The translations under genes were made by a program, and so were the position numbers. A stretch of DNA of 23,563 nt, taken from contig JBNJCX010000027.1 in assembly GCA_051744365.1 (NCBI GenBank), positions 1 through 23,563 on the forward strand. Reading direction: 5' to 3'. The DNA is from Gudongella sp051744365. Lineage in GTDB: Bacteria > Bacillota > Clostridia > Tissierellales > Tissierellaceae. Shown one piece after another: positions 8,455 to 16,931 of this stretch; the stretch's first letter is position 1, and every line of letters begins with the position of its first letter. The notes under the pieces are model-generated. The model was not told where the DNA came from, did not search any database, and saw only the letters and a list, made by a program, of their open reading frames with translations.

Positions 8455-9591
8455 TTAATTCCCTCTCAGCCATCCTATAGGATCTACGTATGAACCGTTC
8501 TTCCTTACCTCGAAGTGAAGATGTGGTCCTGTTGAATTCCCTGTGCTTCCAGCCCTTGAAACGGCGCCCCCTCTTTCCACTGTCTGCCCCTCTGATACTG
8601 CAAGGGCTGAATTATGTGCATACAGTGTTACGATTCCACCGCCATGGTCCAGCATAACTACCTTTCCATAGCCTCCCAGCCAGTCACTGTATATTACAGT
8701 TCCCGCTGCTGCAGCTGTAATCGGGGTGCCTGTCGGTGCAGGTATATCTATACCTGTATGAAGCTTCTTGATCTTGAAAATCGGATGAATCCTGTAACCA
8801 TATGGTGAACTGATCCTATTATGGCCTGGTACCGGCCAAGCCATCTTTCCGCCTGAATATGGGCCTGAATTCCTCTGAAGCTTTACAATCTTACTTTCAA
8901 TTTCCTTTGCAAAATTATTCAGCTTGTCATACTCCGCCTCAAAGGACATGATGTCCTGCTGAAGTGTTGCCATAAGTTTTTCCTTTTGACGACTTACACT
9001 TTCCATGTCCCTTTTTCTGGACTCCAGTTTTGATTTTGTCACCTCAAGTGATGCCCTCTGGCCTTCCAGCTCGACCTTTTTTTCCTCAATCAGGTCACGT
9101 TGTTCCTTCATATATTTTATAAGGTCTTTATCATACTCCGCTATTGACTGTATCATCTCCTGTCTTGACAGGAAGTCCTTTATGTTCCCTGAGGAAAGAA
9201 GCACCTCAAGATATCCAGTGTTTCCGTTTATATACATTGCTCTCAGACGCTGATTGAAGGTATCAATCTTGCTTTCTATGTTCTTTTCAGCTATGTGAAG
9301 AACCTCCAACGTATCGGCGATATCTGAGCTTGTCATCTGAATTTGATTCTCCACAAGAACAATTTCAGATGCTGCATTTGCAACCTTCAGATCAATTTCC
9401 TTTATCTGGTTGTCTATGTCCTTGGTTTTGTTCTGCATATTCTCAATCTCTTTTTTTGTCTGTTCAATCTGATTCTTAATCTGTTCCTGCTGTTCCTTAA
9501 GGTCATTTACGGTTTCACCGCTGGCCTGGATAACAGTCCCAAATACCATCAGAAATGATATCAGTAAAATCAGTATTTTTCGTCCTCTCAT
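8455..9591 (-). CDS. EnvC-like murein hydrolase: coiled coil plus M23 (LytM) peptidase domain
   Basis: This 378-residue secreted protein is probably the extracellular partner of FtsEX. It has a signal peptide (hydrophobic residues 6-20, cleavage near ASG at 23-25), a long charged coiled coil (about 27-240, rich in Glu/Lys/Gln) and a C-terminal LytM/M23 domain (about 250-378). The M23 zinc ligands are intact: H278 and D282 in HTGID and H359 in HLHFE, with H326 (YAH) and H357 as catalytic histidines. It should therefore cut peptidoglycan cross-bridges itself, unlike E. coli EnvC, whose LytM domain is degenerate and only activates amidases. The ATG follows a GGGGGT site, 11 bases after the ftsX stop. 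The order ftsE-ftsX-hydrolase supports regulation by FtsEX through the coiled coil. Confidence 0.93.
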   Translation of the reverse strand: MRGRKILILLISFLMVFGTVIQASGETVNDLKEQQEQIKNQIEQTKKEIENMQNKTKDIDNQIKEIDLKVANAASEIVLVENQIQMTSSDIADTLEVLHIAEKNIESKIDTFNQRLRAMYINGNTGYLEVLLSSGNIKDFLSRQEMIQSIAEYDKDLIKYMKEQRDLIEEKKVELEGQRASLEVTKSKLESRKRDMESVSRQKEKLMATLQQDIMSFEAEYDKLNNFAKEIESKIVKLQRNSGPYSGGKMAWPVPGHNRISSPYGYRIHPIFKIKKLHTGIDIPAPTGTPITAAAAGTVIYSDWLGGYGKVVMLDHGGGIVTLYAHNSALAVSEGQTVERGGAVSRAGSTGNSTGPHLHFEVRKNGSYVDPIGWLRGN

Positions 9592-9602
9592 ATATTTACC
9601 CC

Positions 9603-10499
9603 CTATACGTTAAGGAATCTCTTCAGTGATACGAGACTACCCAGTGCACCTATTCCAGAACCTATGGTGCCGAACATAATTGCAAGATCCGCGAAAATCA
9701 TCTTTGGATCTACCAGATAGAATGTAAAAAGGTCATATAGCTTTTCATTCATTGATCTGTAGAGGTACTGGTACCCAAAGTAAACAATGATGATTGATAT
9801 CAAGGCACCTATTATCCCGAGGAATATTCCCTCCATAATAAACGGACCTCTGATATACCCATTTGTAGCCCCTACATACTTCATGATATTTATTTCTCTT
9901 CTTCTTGAGGACACAGTAATCTTGATTGTGTTGGAAATAATGAAAACCGAAATAAATACCAGTATGCCGATTATCATTATGCCTCCTAATTGAATGTATC
10001 CTGCAAATACCAACAATTTATCTATTACATCTTTATAATATTTCACTTCTTCAACGCCGTCAAGTGTTTTTACGCTATTTACAAGTCCATCAGCGTATTC
10101 TATGTCATTTACCTTGATTATATATGAATCCGGCAATGGATTTGTCTCAAGGCCATCAAGAAGGTAAGCCTCATCTGCCCATTCCTCCTTCATAATTTCA
10201 AGAGCCTGCTCCTTGGACCTGAAAAGGATTGAGATAACACCTGGAAAATCCTTTACATTTTCCTCTATCCTGTCCATGGACTCATTTGACAGGTCGTCCA
10301 CCAGGAACACTTCCACTTCGTCAAACTTCAGCTTCGTATCCAGTACTGCGTTGTTTATACTCAAGACAAGAATAAGGACGACACCCAGAATCATAAGGAC
10401 TGCGGATATACTCGAGACGGATGCTATGCCCATTCCGCGGTTACGCCACATACTCTGAAATCCCTGCTTGATGATATTCTTAAAGATTCGGAATTTCAA
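9603..10499 (-). CDS. ftsX: Cell division ABC transporter permease FtsX
   Basis: FtsX is the membrane half of FtsEX, transmitting FtsE ATPase cycles to an extracellular peptidoglycan hydrolase. The protein (298 residues from the start chosen) has the expected layout: a short cytoplasmic N-terminus, TM1 (SAVLMILGVVLILVLSI), an extracellular domain of about 120 residues, then three further membrane helices including GIMIIGILVFISVFIISN and GIFLGIIGALISIIIVYFGY. I chose the TTG at 10497-10499 because AAGGGTGG lies eight bases upstream. The GTG at 10509-10511 would add four residues but has its purine-rich site too close. With the TTG start the gene overlaps ftsE by 20 bases, which fits coupled translation. 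The next gene encodes the M23 hydrolase it probably controls. Confidence 0.95.
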   Translation of the reverse strand: MKFRIFKNIIKQGFQSMWRNRGMGIASVSSISAVLMILGVVLILVLSINNAVLDTKLKFDEVEVFLVDDLSNESMDRIEENVKDFPGVISILFRSKEQALEIMKEEWADEAYLLDGLETNPLPDSYIIKVNDIEYADGLVNSVKTLDGVEEVKYYKDVIDKLLVFAGYIQLGGIMIIGILVFISVFIISNTIKITVSSRRREINIMKYVGATNGYIRGPFIMEGIFLGIIGALISIIIVYFGYQYLYRSMNEKLYDLFTFYLVDPKMIFADLAIMFGTIGSGIGALGSLVSLKRFLNV

Positions 10500-11175
10500 C
10501 GCTATAACCACCCTTCTCTTCGTCTCTTACCAGTCTGCCATCCTCAAGGGCGATGACCCTCTTTTTCATTGAATTAACTATCTCCCTGGCATGAGTTGCC
10601 ATAACTATTGTAGTTCCTCTGTTATTAATGTCCACGAGTGCCTTCATTATTTCCTGTGCCGTGTCCGGATCAAGATTTCCCGTTGGCTCATCTGCAATAA
10701 GCACCGGGGGGTTATTGACTATTGAACGTGCAATGGATACCCTCTGCTGCTCCCCTCCCGACAATTGGTCAGGGAAGCTTGATGCCTTCCTGCTGAGATC
10801 AACCATGCTAAGTATAAGTGGGACTCTTCTTCTGATTTCTCTGGGCCTTGCTCCTATGATTTCCATGGCGAAGGCAACATTCTCATATACAGTTTTATTG
10901 GGTAGCAACCTGAAATCCTGGAATACTACCCCTACCTTTCTCCTGATATATGGAATTCTCCTGTTGGGGACTCTTGTTATGTCCATCCCGTCAAGGTAAA
11001 GCTTGCCTCTGGTTATGCCTTCTTCCTTCAACAGCAATTTTACAAGGGTTGATTTACCCGCTCCACTTGATCCTACAAGAAAAACAAACTCACCCTTTTT
11101 TATCTCCATATTTATATCGTACAAAGCAGTAACTCCATTTCGATACTCCTTTGAAATGTTTACAAGTTTTATCAC
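10480..11175 (-). CDS. ftsE: Cell division ATP-binding protein FtsE
   Basis: FtsE is the cytoplasmic ATPase of the FtsEX complex. The 231-residue protein carries Walker A GSSGAGKST (residues 35-43), the ABC signature LSGGEQQR and Walker B VLIADEPTGNLD followed by a switch histidine (ATHAREIV). It starts with GTG behind a GAGGTGA site and overlaps ftsX, making ftsE the first gene of the ftsE-ftsX-M23 hydrolase operon. It is divergently transcribed from the folate enzyme gene at 11292. Motifs and length are normal. Confidence 0.97.
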   Translation of the reverse strand: MIKLVNISKEYRNGVTALYDINMEIKKGEFVFLVGSSGAGKSTLVKLLLKEEGITRGKLYLDGMDITRVPNRRIPYIRRKVGVVFQDFRLLPNKTVYENVAFAMEIIGARPREIRRRVPLILSMVDLSRKASSFPDQLSGGEQQRVSIARSIVNNPPVLIADEPTGNLDPDTAQEIMKALVDINNRGTTIVMATHAREIVNSMKKRVIALEDGRLVRDEEKGGYSVEIPNL

Positions 11176-11212
11176 TATCTCACCTCGAAGTCCTTTCAGT
11201 GTAATTTTAGTT

Positions 11213-11240
11213 TTGACATATTTCTCATTCGTGGTATTAT
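11213..11240 (+). promoter_or_regulatory. Promoter of the 5-formyl-THF cyclo-ligase gene
   Basis: A perfect TTGACA (11213-11218) and TATTAT (11235-11240, five of six consensus bases) are separated by 16 bases, a good housekeeping-sigma promoter. The start point near 11247 gives a leader of about 45 bases before the TTG start codon at 11292. Confidence 0.7.
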
Positions 11241-11244
11241 TGTT

Positions 11245-11273
11245 ATTATATTACAACATCACATATAAATAAA
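11245..11273 (-). promoter_or_regulatory. Possible ftsE promoter
   Basis: On the minus strand a perfect TATAAT (11245-11250) lies 17 bases from a weak TTTATT -35 (11268-11273). The start point would be near 11238, giving a leader of about 60 bases before ftsE. The -10 lies only four bases from the -10 of the plus-strand promoter at 11213-11240, so the two could not easily be occupied at once. The weak -35 keeps confidence low. Confidence 0.35.
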
Positions 11274-11291
11274 CTGTTTGGGGTGATTTAA

Positions 11292-11885
11292 TTGGACAAA
11301 AAAACTATCAGGGAAGCAATTCTCAAAGAACGGTCTAAGCTAAGTGAGTCAGTGCACCAGTCCTACAGCAGAAAGATAATAGATTTGTTGAAGGCAACAA
11401 AATATTACAAGGATGCTAAAGTCATCATGTGCTTTGTAAGTTTCCTTGACGAGCTGGATACACATACCTTTATAAAGGAAGCTCTATCTGAAGGAAAAAG
11501 AGTTGTGGTTCCAATAGCAGTACACAAAACAAAAGAACTGATTCCATCGGAATTGAAGGATTTCAAGGAGCTAGAACCTGGGTATTATGACATTCTTACA
11601 CCTAAAAAGGAATTTATAAGACCCGTTGCACAGTCTGAAATAGACCTTGTGGTGGTGCCGGGAGTAGCATTTGACAGCTATGGATACAGAATTGGCTACG
11701 GTGGAGGCTATTACGACAGATTCCTAAGCTCAATTGTGCGAACAGTTCCAAAAATTGCTGTCGGATTTGCGCTTCAGCTTGTGAGCAGTATTCCAAGAGA
11801 AAGCTTTGATATCCCTGTGGACATGATTATCACTGAAAAGGGTGTTACTCCATGCTCAGAGGGAATGTATGAAAGAAGACCATAG
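11292..11885 (+). CDS. fau: 5-formyltetrahydrofolate cyclo-ligase
   Basis: This cytoplasmic enzyme converts 5-formyl-THF to 5,10-methenyl-THF using ATP, returning a storage or inhibitory folate to the one-carbon pool. The 197-residue length is normal. The substrate/ATP-binding signature GYGGGYYDRFL is at residues 135-145, preceded by VVVPGVAFD (120-128), also typical of the family. An N-terminal basic helix (KKTIREAILKERSKLS) matches family members. It starts with TTG behind GGGGTGAT. It is a single-gene unit with its own promoter and terminator, divergent from ftsE and convergent with the polysaccharide operon; I see no functional tie to either. Confidence 0.95.
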   Translation: MDKKTIREAILKERSKLSESVHQSYSRKIIDLLKATKYYKDAKVIMCFVSFLDELDTHTFIKEALSEGKRVVVPIAVHKTKELIPSELKDFKELEPGYYDILTPKKEFIRPVAQSEIDLVVVPGVAFDSYGYRIGYGGGYYDRFLSSIVRTVPKIAVGFALQLVSSIPRESFDIPVDMIITEKGVTPCSEGMYERRP

Positions 11886-11897
11886 TGGAGTGAAAAT

Positions 11898-11924
11898 AAG
11901 CAGCCAGAAATTTTCTGGCTGCTT
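11898..11924. terminator. Bidirectional terminator between fau and tkt
   Basis: AAGCAGCCAGAAA and its exact complement TTTCTGGCTGCTT flank a single T; in RNA the AT tip would open into a loop over a strong GC-rich stem. Plus-strand downstream sequence is TTTGTTGGTTTTTG and minus-strand downstream is TTATTTTC, so it can serve fau and, in the other direction, the end of the nine-gene operon that finishes with tkt at 11941. Confidence 0.85.
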
Positions 11925-11940
11925 TGTTGGTTTTTGTGTT

Positions 11941-13917
11941 TTATTTTTTTACAAGATCCATAGCCCTTTGGACAACATTGTCGACAGTGAATCCAAATTT
12001 TTCAAACAGCTTGTCTCCAGGGGCTGAGCCTCCGAACCTATCGAGCGCAATTATGTCTCCATCGATTCCAGTGTATTTTTGCCAGCCCATTGAGCTTCCC
12101 GCTTCAATTGCAAGCCTTGCCCTGATTGAACCAGGAAGCACCTTGTCTCTGTACTCCTTGGTCTGCTCTTCAAAAATCTCCCATGACGGCATACTGACAA
12201 CTCTTGTACCGATACCCTTTTCCTCAAGTATATCTGCTGAATCGTAAGCAAGATTGGTTTCTGAGCCTGATGCAAGAAGAATAAGCTGAAGGTCCTTCTT
12301 TTCCTTCTTCAGTACATATCCCCCTTTAAGCGCTCTTTTGCCTGTTCCATCAAGTAGTGGAAGCTTCTGTCTTGTAAGCACCAGTCCTACCGGAGTCTTT
12401 TTGCTCATCATTGCCACGTACCAGCCCGCTGCCGTTTCTCTGGCATCAGCCGGTCTGAAGGTAATGAAGTTTGGCTGTGCTCTGAATACTGCAAGCTGCT
12501 CTACAGGCTGATGTGTAGGGCCGTCCTCTCCTACTCCGATGCTGTCGTGGGTCAATACATACGTCACTGGCAGCTCCATTAGCGAGGCCAGTCTCATTGC
12601 AGGCTTCATATAGTCAGTGAATATAAAGAAGGTTCCTCCGAAGGGCTTTACCCCTCCATGAAGTACCATCCCATTGAGGGCTGCCCCCATTGCGTGTTCC
12701 CTTACTCCAAAGTGAATATTTGACCCTGCATAATTATCCTTTGAAAATGCTTCCCTGCTGCCCATATTTGTCTTGTTTGAAGGTGACAGGTCAGCAGATC
12801 CTCCAAAAAGATTCGGCAGCTTCTCAGCAAGTCTGTTTATTATTGTACCTGATGCTGCTCTTGTTGCGACGTCCTTGTCAAATGACCAGAATTCCTCTGA
12901 CTGGAGGTATTCCTCGGGCACTTCTCCCGAAAGCCACAGCCGAAGCTCCTTGGCCTTCTCAGGGTATTTCTCGCTATACTGGTCCATAAGACTGTTCCAC
13001 TGCTCTTCCTTCTCCTGTCCCTGTGCCACAAGCTCAGCCATATGCTTCCTTACCTCTTCAGGTACAGTGAAAGGCTCATAATCCCAGTTAAGATTCTTTC
13101 TCAGTACATCCATATTGCGCTCACCAAGAGGCTCACCGTGGGCAGATGCTGAATTCTGTTTTTCAGTTCCATATCCGATATTTGTTATAACCTCTATAAG
13201 TGTGGGTTGTGTCAGATTCTCCTTGGCCCTCCTTATTGCCTTCTCGATGGAATCTATGTCTGTTCCATCATCCACGAGAATAGTCTCCCATCCAAGCGCC
13301 TGGTATCTTTTCCTGACATTTTCTGTAAATGCAAGATCAGTACTTCCTTCTATTGATATTGAGTTGGAATCATATAAAACTACAAGCTTGCCTAGTCCAA
13401 GCGTTCCTGCAAGCGATGAAGCCTCATTGCTTATTCCTTCCATAAGGTCCCCATCCCCTGCCAGAACATAGGTATAATGGTCGATTACACTTATATCCTC
13501 CTTATTGAAATTTGCTGCCAGATGTGCCTCTGTCATAGCCATGCCTACAGCATTGGCTATCCCTTGTCCCAATGGTCCAGTCGTTGATTCCACTCCTGCA
13601 GTGTGTCCGTATTCCGGATGTCCAGGCGTCTTGCTGTCAAGCTGTCTGAAATTCTCTATATCATCCATGGAGAGTCCATACTCGAAAAGATGCAGCAGGG
13701 AATAAAGAAGCATTGAACCGTGTCCTGCTGAAAGAACAAATCTATCCCTGTTTGTCCAGTCAGGATTTTTCCCATTAAAGTTCATAAACTTGCTCCATAA
13801 GATGTATGCCATTGGCGCTGCTCCCAGGGGAAGTCCGGGATGTCCTGAATTTGCCTTTTCAACCCCCTGTGCTGAAAGCATTCTTATGGTATCAATACTT
13901 AACTGATCAATATTCAT
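11941..13917 (-). CDS. tkt: Transketolase
   Basis: Transketolase is the thiamine-diphosphate enzyme that moves two-carbon ketol units in the pentose phosphate pathway. The 658-residue full-length form (not the split form common in some Firmicutes and archaea) has the N-terminal ThDP domain with H26 in SGHPGLPLG and the cofactor/metal motif GDGDLMEG, the central pyrimidine-binding domain with GVREHAMG and the donor-site region PTHQPVEQLA, and a complete C-terminal domain. The ATG directly abuts the TAG stop of the TagA-like gene, and its GGAGGA site lies inside that gene, so it is translated as the last gene of the polysaccharide operon. Its place there is unusual. It may be the organism's only pentose-phosphate transketolase or an extra copy. 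Confidence 0.97.
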   Translation of the reverse strand: MNIDQLSIDTIRMLSAQGVEKANSGHPGLPLGAAPMAYILWSKFMNFNGKNPDWTNRDRFVLSAGHGSMLLYSLLHLFEYGLSMDDIENFRQLDSKTPGHPEYGHTAGVESTTGPLGQGIANAVGMAMTEAHLAANFNKEDISVIDHYTYVLAGDGDLMEGISNEASSLAGTLGLGKLVVLYDSNSISIEGSTDLAFTENVRKRYQALGWETILVDDGTDIDSIEKAIRRAKENLTQPTLIEVITNIGYGTEKQNSASAHGEPLGERNMDVLRKNLNWDYEPFTVPEEVRKHMAELVAQGQEKEEQWNSLMDQYSEKYPEKAKELRLWLSGEVPEEYLQSEEFWSFDKDVATRAASGTIINRLAEKLPNLFGGSADLSPSNKTNMGSREAFSKDNYAGSNIHFGVREHAMGAALNGMVLHGGVKPFGGTFFIFTDYMKPAMRLASLMELPVTYVLTHDSIGVGEDGPTHQPVEQLAVFRAQPNFITFRPADARETAAGWYVAMMSKKTPVGLVLTRQKLPLLDGTGKRALKGGYVLKKEKKDLQLILLASGSETNLAYDSADILEEKGIGTRVVSMPSWEIFEEQTKEYRDKVLPGSIRARLAIEAGSSMGWQKYTGIDGDIIALDRFGGSAPGDKLFEKFGFTVDNVVQRAMDLVKK

Positions 13918-14703
13918 CTACTTGTCCTCCTTATTAATTTCACTGATTGAATTTCTGTTTAAAGCAACCTCCAAAAGAAAAAGCGGCAAAACTGCCTGTC
14001 TTTTGATCCTTGAAGGATTTGTCACCAGACGGTAAAACCACTCAAGTCCCAGCCTTATGAATATATCGGGGGCTCTCTTTGCTTGTCCTGAAAGAATATC
14101 AATTACTCCTCCATTACCGATTGCAATGGTAGCTCCCAGGTTCTCTCCATGGTTATTTATCCAGATTTCCTGTCTTGGAAAACCAAAACCCACAAATAGA
14201 ATATCCGTACCCGACTCTCTTATTTCGTCGACAATGAGGAGTTCCTCCGCCGTAGCTGCATCGCCTGTATGACTTCCCTTGAAGTAGCCGTGGTGATACC
14301 CGGTAATTCTTATCCCGGGATATTCCATCCTCAATCGTTTTACTGCCTCTTCGGCAACTCCTTCCCTGCCGCCGAGCAGATAGAGTCCATAGCCCTCCCT
14401 ATGGGCAAGACGCAGCAACTCCATGGATGTATCATAGCCTGTTACCCTTTCCTCAATCTTAATACCGCGGAGTCTGGCTCCATATACAAGACCAATTCCA
14501 TCTGGTATTACATAGGTTCCCTTGTTAAGCTCTTCTCTCATTCGGGAAGATTTTTTTGCAGCCATGACTATTTCAGTATTTGGCGTAAAAATCTTGCAGA
14601 ACCTCTTTTCCTCAAGTGCCTGCTCCAGCTGCCCCATAAGTCTATGGAGCGACGTATTTTGTATTTCTACCCCAAATATATCAACTTTATCAATTCTATC
14701 CAC
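13918..14703 (-). CDS. tagA: WecG/TagA/CpsF family glycosyltransferase
   Basis: This 261-residue GT26 enzyme probably transfers N-acetylmannosamine (TagA) or N-acetylmannosaminuronate (WecG) from UDP to GlcNAc-PP-undecaprenol at the inner face of the membrane. Seen: FTPNTE (T40), IPDGIG with D68 (the likely catalytic base), LLGGREGVAE (109-118), VGFGFPRQE (171-179) and the family C-terminal signature RAPDIFIRLGLEWFYRL (about 210-226). The basic C-terminal tail fits membrane association. It starts with GTG after CAGGTGAT, four bases after the GT4-CsaB gene stops. With WecC in the same operon, ManNAcA is a possible donor sugar. In Paenibacillus alvei a TagA works with CsaB in secondary cell-wall polysaccharide synthesis, which fits this pairing. 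Exact sugar specificity is unknown. Confidence 0.93.
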   Translation of the reverse strand: MDRIDKVDIFGVEIQNTSLHRLMGQLEQALEEKRFCKIFTPNTEIVMAAKKSSRMREELNKGTYVIPDGIGLVYGARLRGIKIEERVTGYDTSMELLRLAHREGYGLYLLGGREGVAEEAVKRLRMEYPGIRITGYHHGYFKGSHTGDAATAEELLIVDEIRESGTDILFVGFGFPRQEIWINNHGENLGATIAIGNGGVIDILSGQAKRAPDIFIRLGLEWFYRLVTNPSRIKRQAVLPLFLLEVALNRNSISEINKEDK

Positions 14704-14707
14704 TAAA

Positions 14708-16912
14708 TCACCTGCCCGTTATACGAAAGGCTATTTCTATATTTTCATAAGCCAGTCTTTTCAGTCGTTCCTCTTTATCACTGATGTTGTTTCTCATGTT
14801 ATCAAGGTCAGCCCAGGCTGCATGGAAAACCTCCTTGAACTTTTCACAATCCAGGTTGTCCACGGAAATTGAATATGGAATATCAAGCTCCCTGAGCAAG
14901 CCTTCAACCTTGGGATCGTATATAAGCCCCATCATGGGAACCTTTCTGGTGGCTGCATATATTAGTGAATGCAGTCGCATGGCAACCATCATCTTCAGCT
15001 TTCCTATTATCCCCATAATCTCTTCAGCTGTGTACTTGGCCTGAAGTATGTGACATTGGTCCCGGTCCACCAGCCTCTTTATCTTCTGGCATATTTCAAG
15101 GTCCTCCGGATAGTGCATAGGAATAAGAAGAACCTCAATATCATCATCATCTATAATATCCCTGAGTGCCTTGCCCATCTCCAGGGTAATGTTCTCATCA
15201 TCCTTCCAGTACCTTACCGAAACACCTACCAAGGGCTTCTTTGGGTATATCTCCTCGTTGATGAAAATCTTATTAACTCTGTTGTTGTCCGCTGCATCAA
15301 GGGTAAATACCGGATCTGCAGTAACCTTTATATTCTTGTTCTTAACGCCGAGATTTTGGACAAATTCCAGGGAGCCCGTGTCCCTAAGGGTTATTTGCTG
15401 TACCCTGTCCAGAGTTTTTTTTGTGATATAACGGTTAAATGGCCTGTTGATAGGACCGATTCCATTGGCATACACCATAACCGGCTTTTTCAGTAAAAAT
15501 GCAAGTCTCATAAGTGCGAGATAATACAGCAGAGACCTCGTTGAAGTGACATCCTGGAGAAGACTTCCTCCCCCACTGATAAGGATATCCGAATCCTTCA
15601 TGGATCTGTATACATCGCGGATCTTAAATCTGTCAGATGATACCACAGGACAGATTTCCTCGGTCTTGTCCGGATCCTTGGAAAGTACATTTATTCTAAC
15701 CAGCGGCTTATACTCCTTCATATCCTTTACTATTGCCTTCAGGATTGCATCATCACCACTGTTGTCAAAGCCAAAGTACCCACTCATGACAATATTCGGT
15801 CCTCCGTGGAGAATCTTGTCGTATATACTTACATGAGACTCAGCCATTGCAGCATAGGAGAATTTTTTTCTGACATCCATAAACAATCTTCGGCCCATTT
15901 CTCTTGTCAGCTCCCTGTCCCTTATAAGCTTAAGAAGTCTGTCCCTTAGAATCACCTCATTGCCTACAGGAATAAGATATCCATTCTCCCCGCTTCTAAC
16001 CAGCATGTCTATTCCTCCGACTTCAGTGGTTACAACAGGCTTTCTCATTTTGGCACCCTCCAGTATAACGTAGGGGAAGCTCTCGCTTAGAGATGTTAGA
16101 ATATTTATATCTATTGCATTGAAAAACGAATATGGATCCTTTACATAACCAAGGAATTTTACATTATCATGTATACCGTACCTTCGTACAAGCTCCTTGA
16201 GATATTCCTCCTCCGGGCCTTCGCCGGCTATAAGGAAGGTAGCATCCTCCTCCTGTAGAACAAGCTTGGCTGCCTCGATAAATGTCTTATGGTCCTTTAC
16301 CTTGTCCAGCCTTGCAGCTATTCCAAGAAACACCTGACCTCTGTCCTCTATTCCATATCTGGCGAGGAACTCTCTTTTTTCGATATAGTCTTCCTGGGAA
16401 TCGCAGTCTATTCCATTGTAGGTCACAAATATCCTGTCTCTTCTAAAACCTCTGTCAACCAGCATTTTCCTGAAAAGATCCGATACTCCGATATAGTAGT
16501 CAAATCCCCTGAGGGCTATTGTATTCAGTGTTGTATATACAAGCCTTTTGTAGAAGTTGTCCTTGAAGTCCAGCTTGTAGTCACTGTGTATTGTTGTCAG
16601 GAAAGGCTTGTCCACCTTGCCCTTCAAGAACTGGGCAATAAAATTTGCCCTGGCCCCATGACAATGGATTATATCGTAGCCCCTGGTCTCTATTTCCTCC
16701 ACAAGCCTGCTGATAATCGTAAGGTCCGACCTGCTTTTCTGCTCAAATACCTTTATTGGAATCCCTGCCTTTACAACATCCTCGTAGAATGTATCCTCGA
16801 TAAAACAAATGATTTCAGCATCTATTCTCTTGTTAAGTCCCTTTAGCAAGGCGATTATATGGGTCTTTGCACCCCCTGTATCGCCACCGCTTATTAAGTG
16901 AAGTACCTTCAA
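14708..16912 (-). CDS. csaB: Fusion: GT4 glycosyltransferase - CsaB polysaccharide pyruvyl transferase
   Basis: This single 734-residue frame joins two enzymes. Residues 1-365 form a GT4 glycosyltransferase: the N-terminal SGGDTGGAKTH loop, LGIAARLDKVKDH (196-208), AGEGPEEEYL (229-238) and the EX7E pair E277/E285 in SESFPYVILE. Residues 373-734 form a CsaB-type pyruvyl transferase: GYFGFDNSGDDAIL (378-391), ISGGGSLLQD (445-454) and MRLHSLIYA (645-653, with H648). CsaB puts ketal pyruvate on ManNAc of cell-wall polysaccharide, which SLH-domain proteins bind. The junction (about 366-373) is short and continuous, with no frame break. The start is TTG with AAAGGAG eight bases upstream. Both domains probably act on the same lipid-linked chain in the cytoplasm. 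Confidence 0.92.
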   Translation of the reverse strand: MKVLHLISGGDTGGAKTHIIALLKGLNKRIDAEIICFIEDTFYEDVVKAGIPIKVFEQKSRSDLTIISRLVEEIETRGYDIIHCHGARANFIAQFLKGKVDKPFLTTIHSDYKLDFKDNFYKRLVYTTLNTIALRGFDYYIGVSDLFRKMLVDRGFRRDRIFVTYNGIDCDSQEDYIEKREFLARYGIEDRGQVFLGIAARLDKVKDHKTFIEAAKLVLQEEDATFLIAGEGPEEEYLKELVRRYGIHDNVKFLGYVKDPYSFFNAIDINILTSLSESFPYVILEGAKMRKPVVTTEVGGIDMLVRSGENGYLIPVGNEVILRDRLLKLIRDRELTREMGRRLFMDVRKKFSYAAMAESHVSIYDKILHGGPNIVMSGYFGFDNSGDDAILKAIVKDMKEYKPLVRINVLSKDPDKTEEICPVVSSDRFKIRDVYRSMKDSDILISGGGSLLQDVTSTRSLLYYLALMRLAFLLKKPVMVYANGIGPINRPFNRYITKKTLDRVQQITLRDTGSLEFVQNLGVKNKNIKVTADPVFTLDAADNNRVNKIFINEEIYPKKPLVGVSVRYWKDDENITLEMGKALRDIIDDDDIEVLLIPMHYPEDLEICQKIKRLVDRDQCHILQAKYTAEEIMGIIGKLKMMVAMRLHSLIYAATRKVPMMGLIYDPKVEGLLRELDIPYSISVDNLDCEKFKEVFHAAWADLDNMRNNISDKEERLKRLAYENIEIAFRITGR

Positions 16913-16931
16913 TGGTATTCTCCTTTCATCA

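Noticed and set aside
14969..15496. Open frame of 175 codons on the plus strand
   Set aside because: It lies wholly antisense to the well-supported GT4-CsaB gene, has no ribosome binding site and no recognisable domain.
16289..16846. Open frame of 185 codons on the plus strand
   Set aside because: It is antisense to the GT4 half of the fusion gene; composition is that of a complementary-strand shadow.
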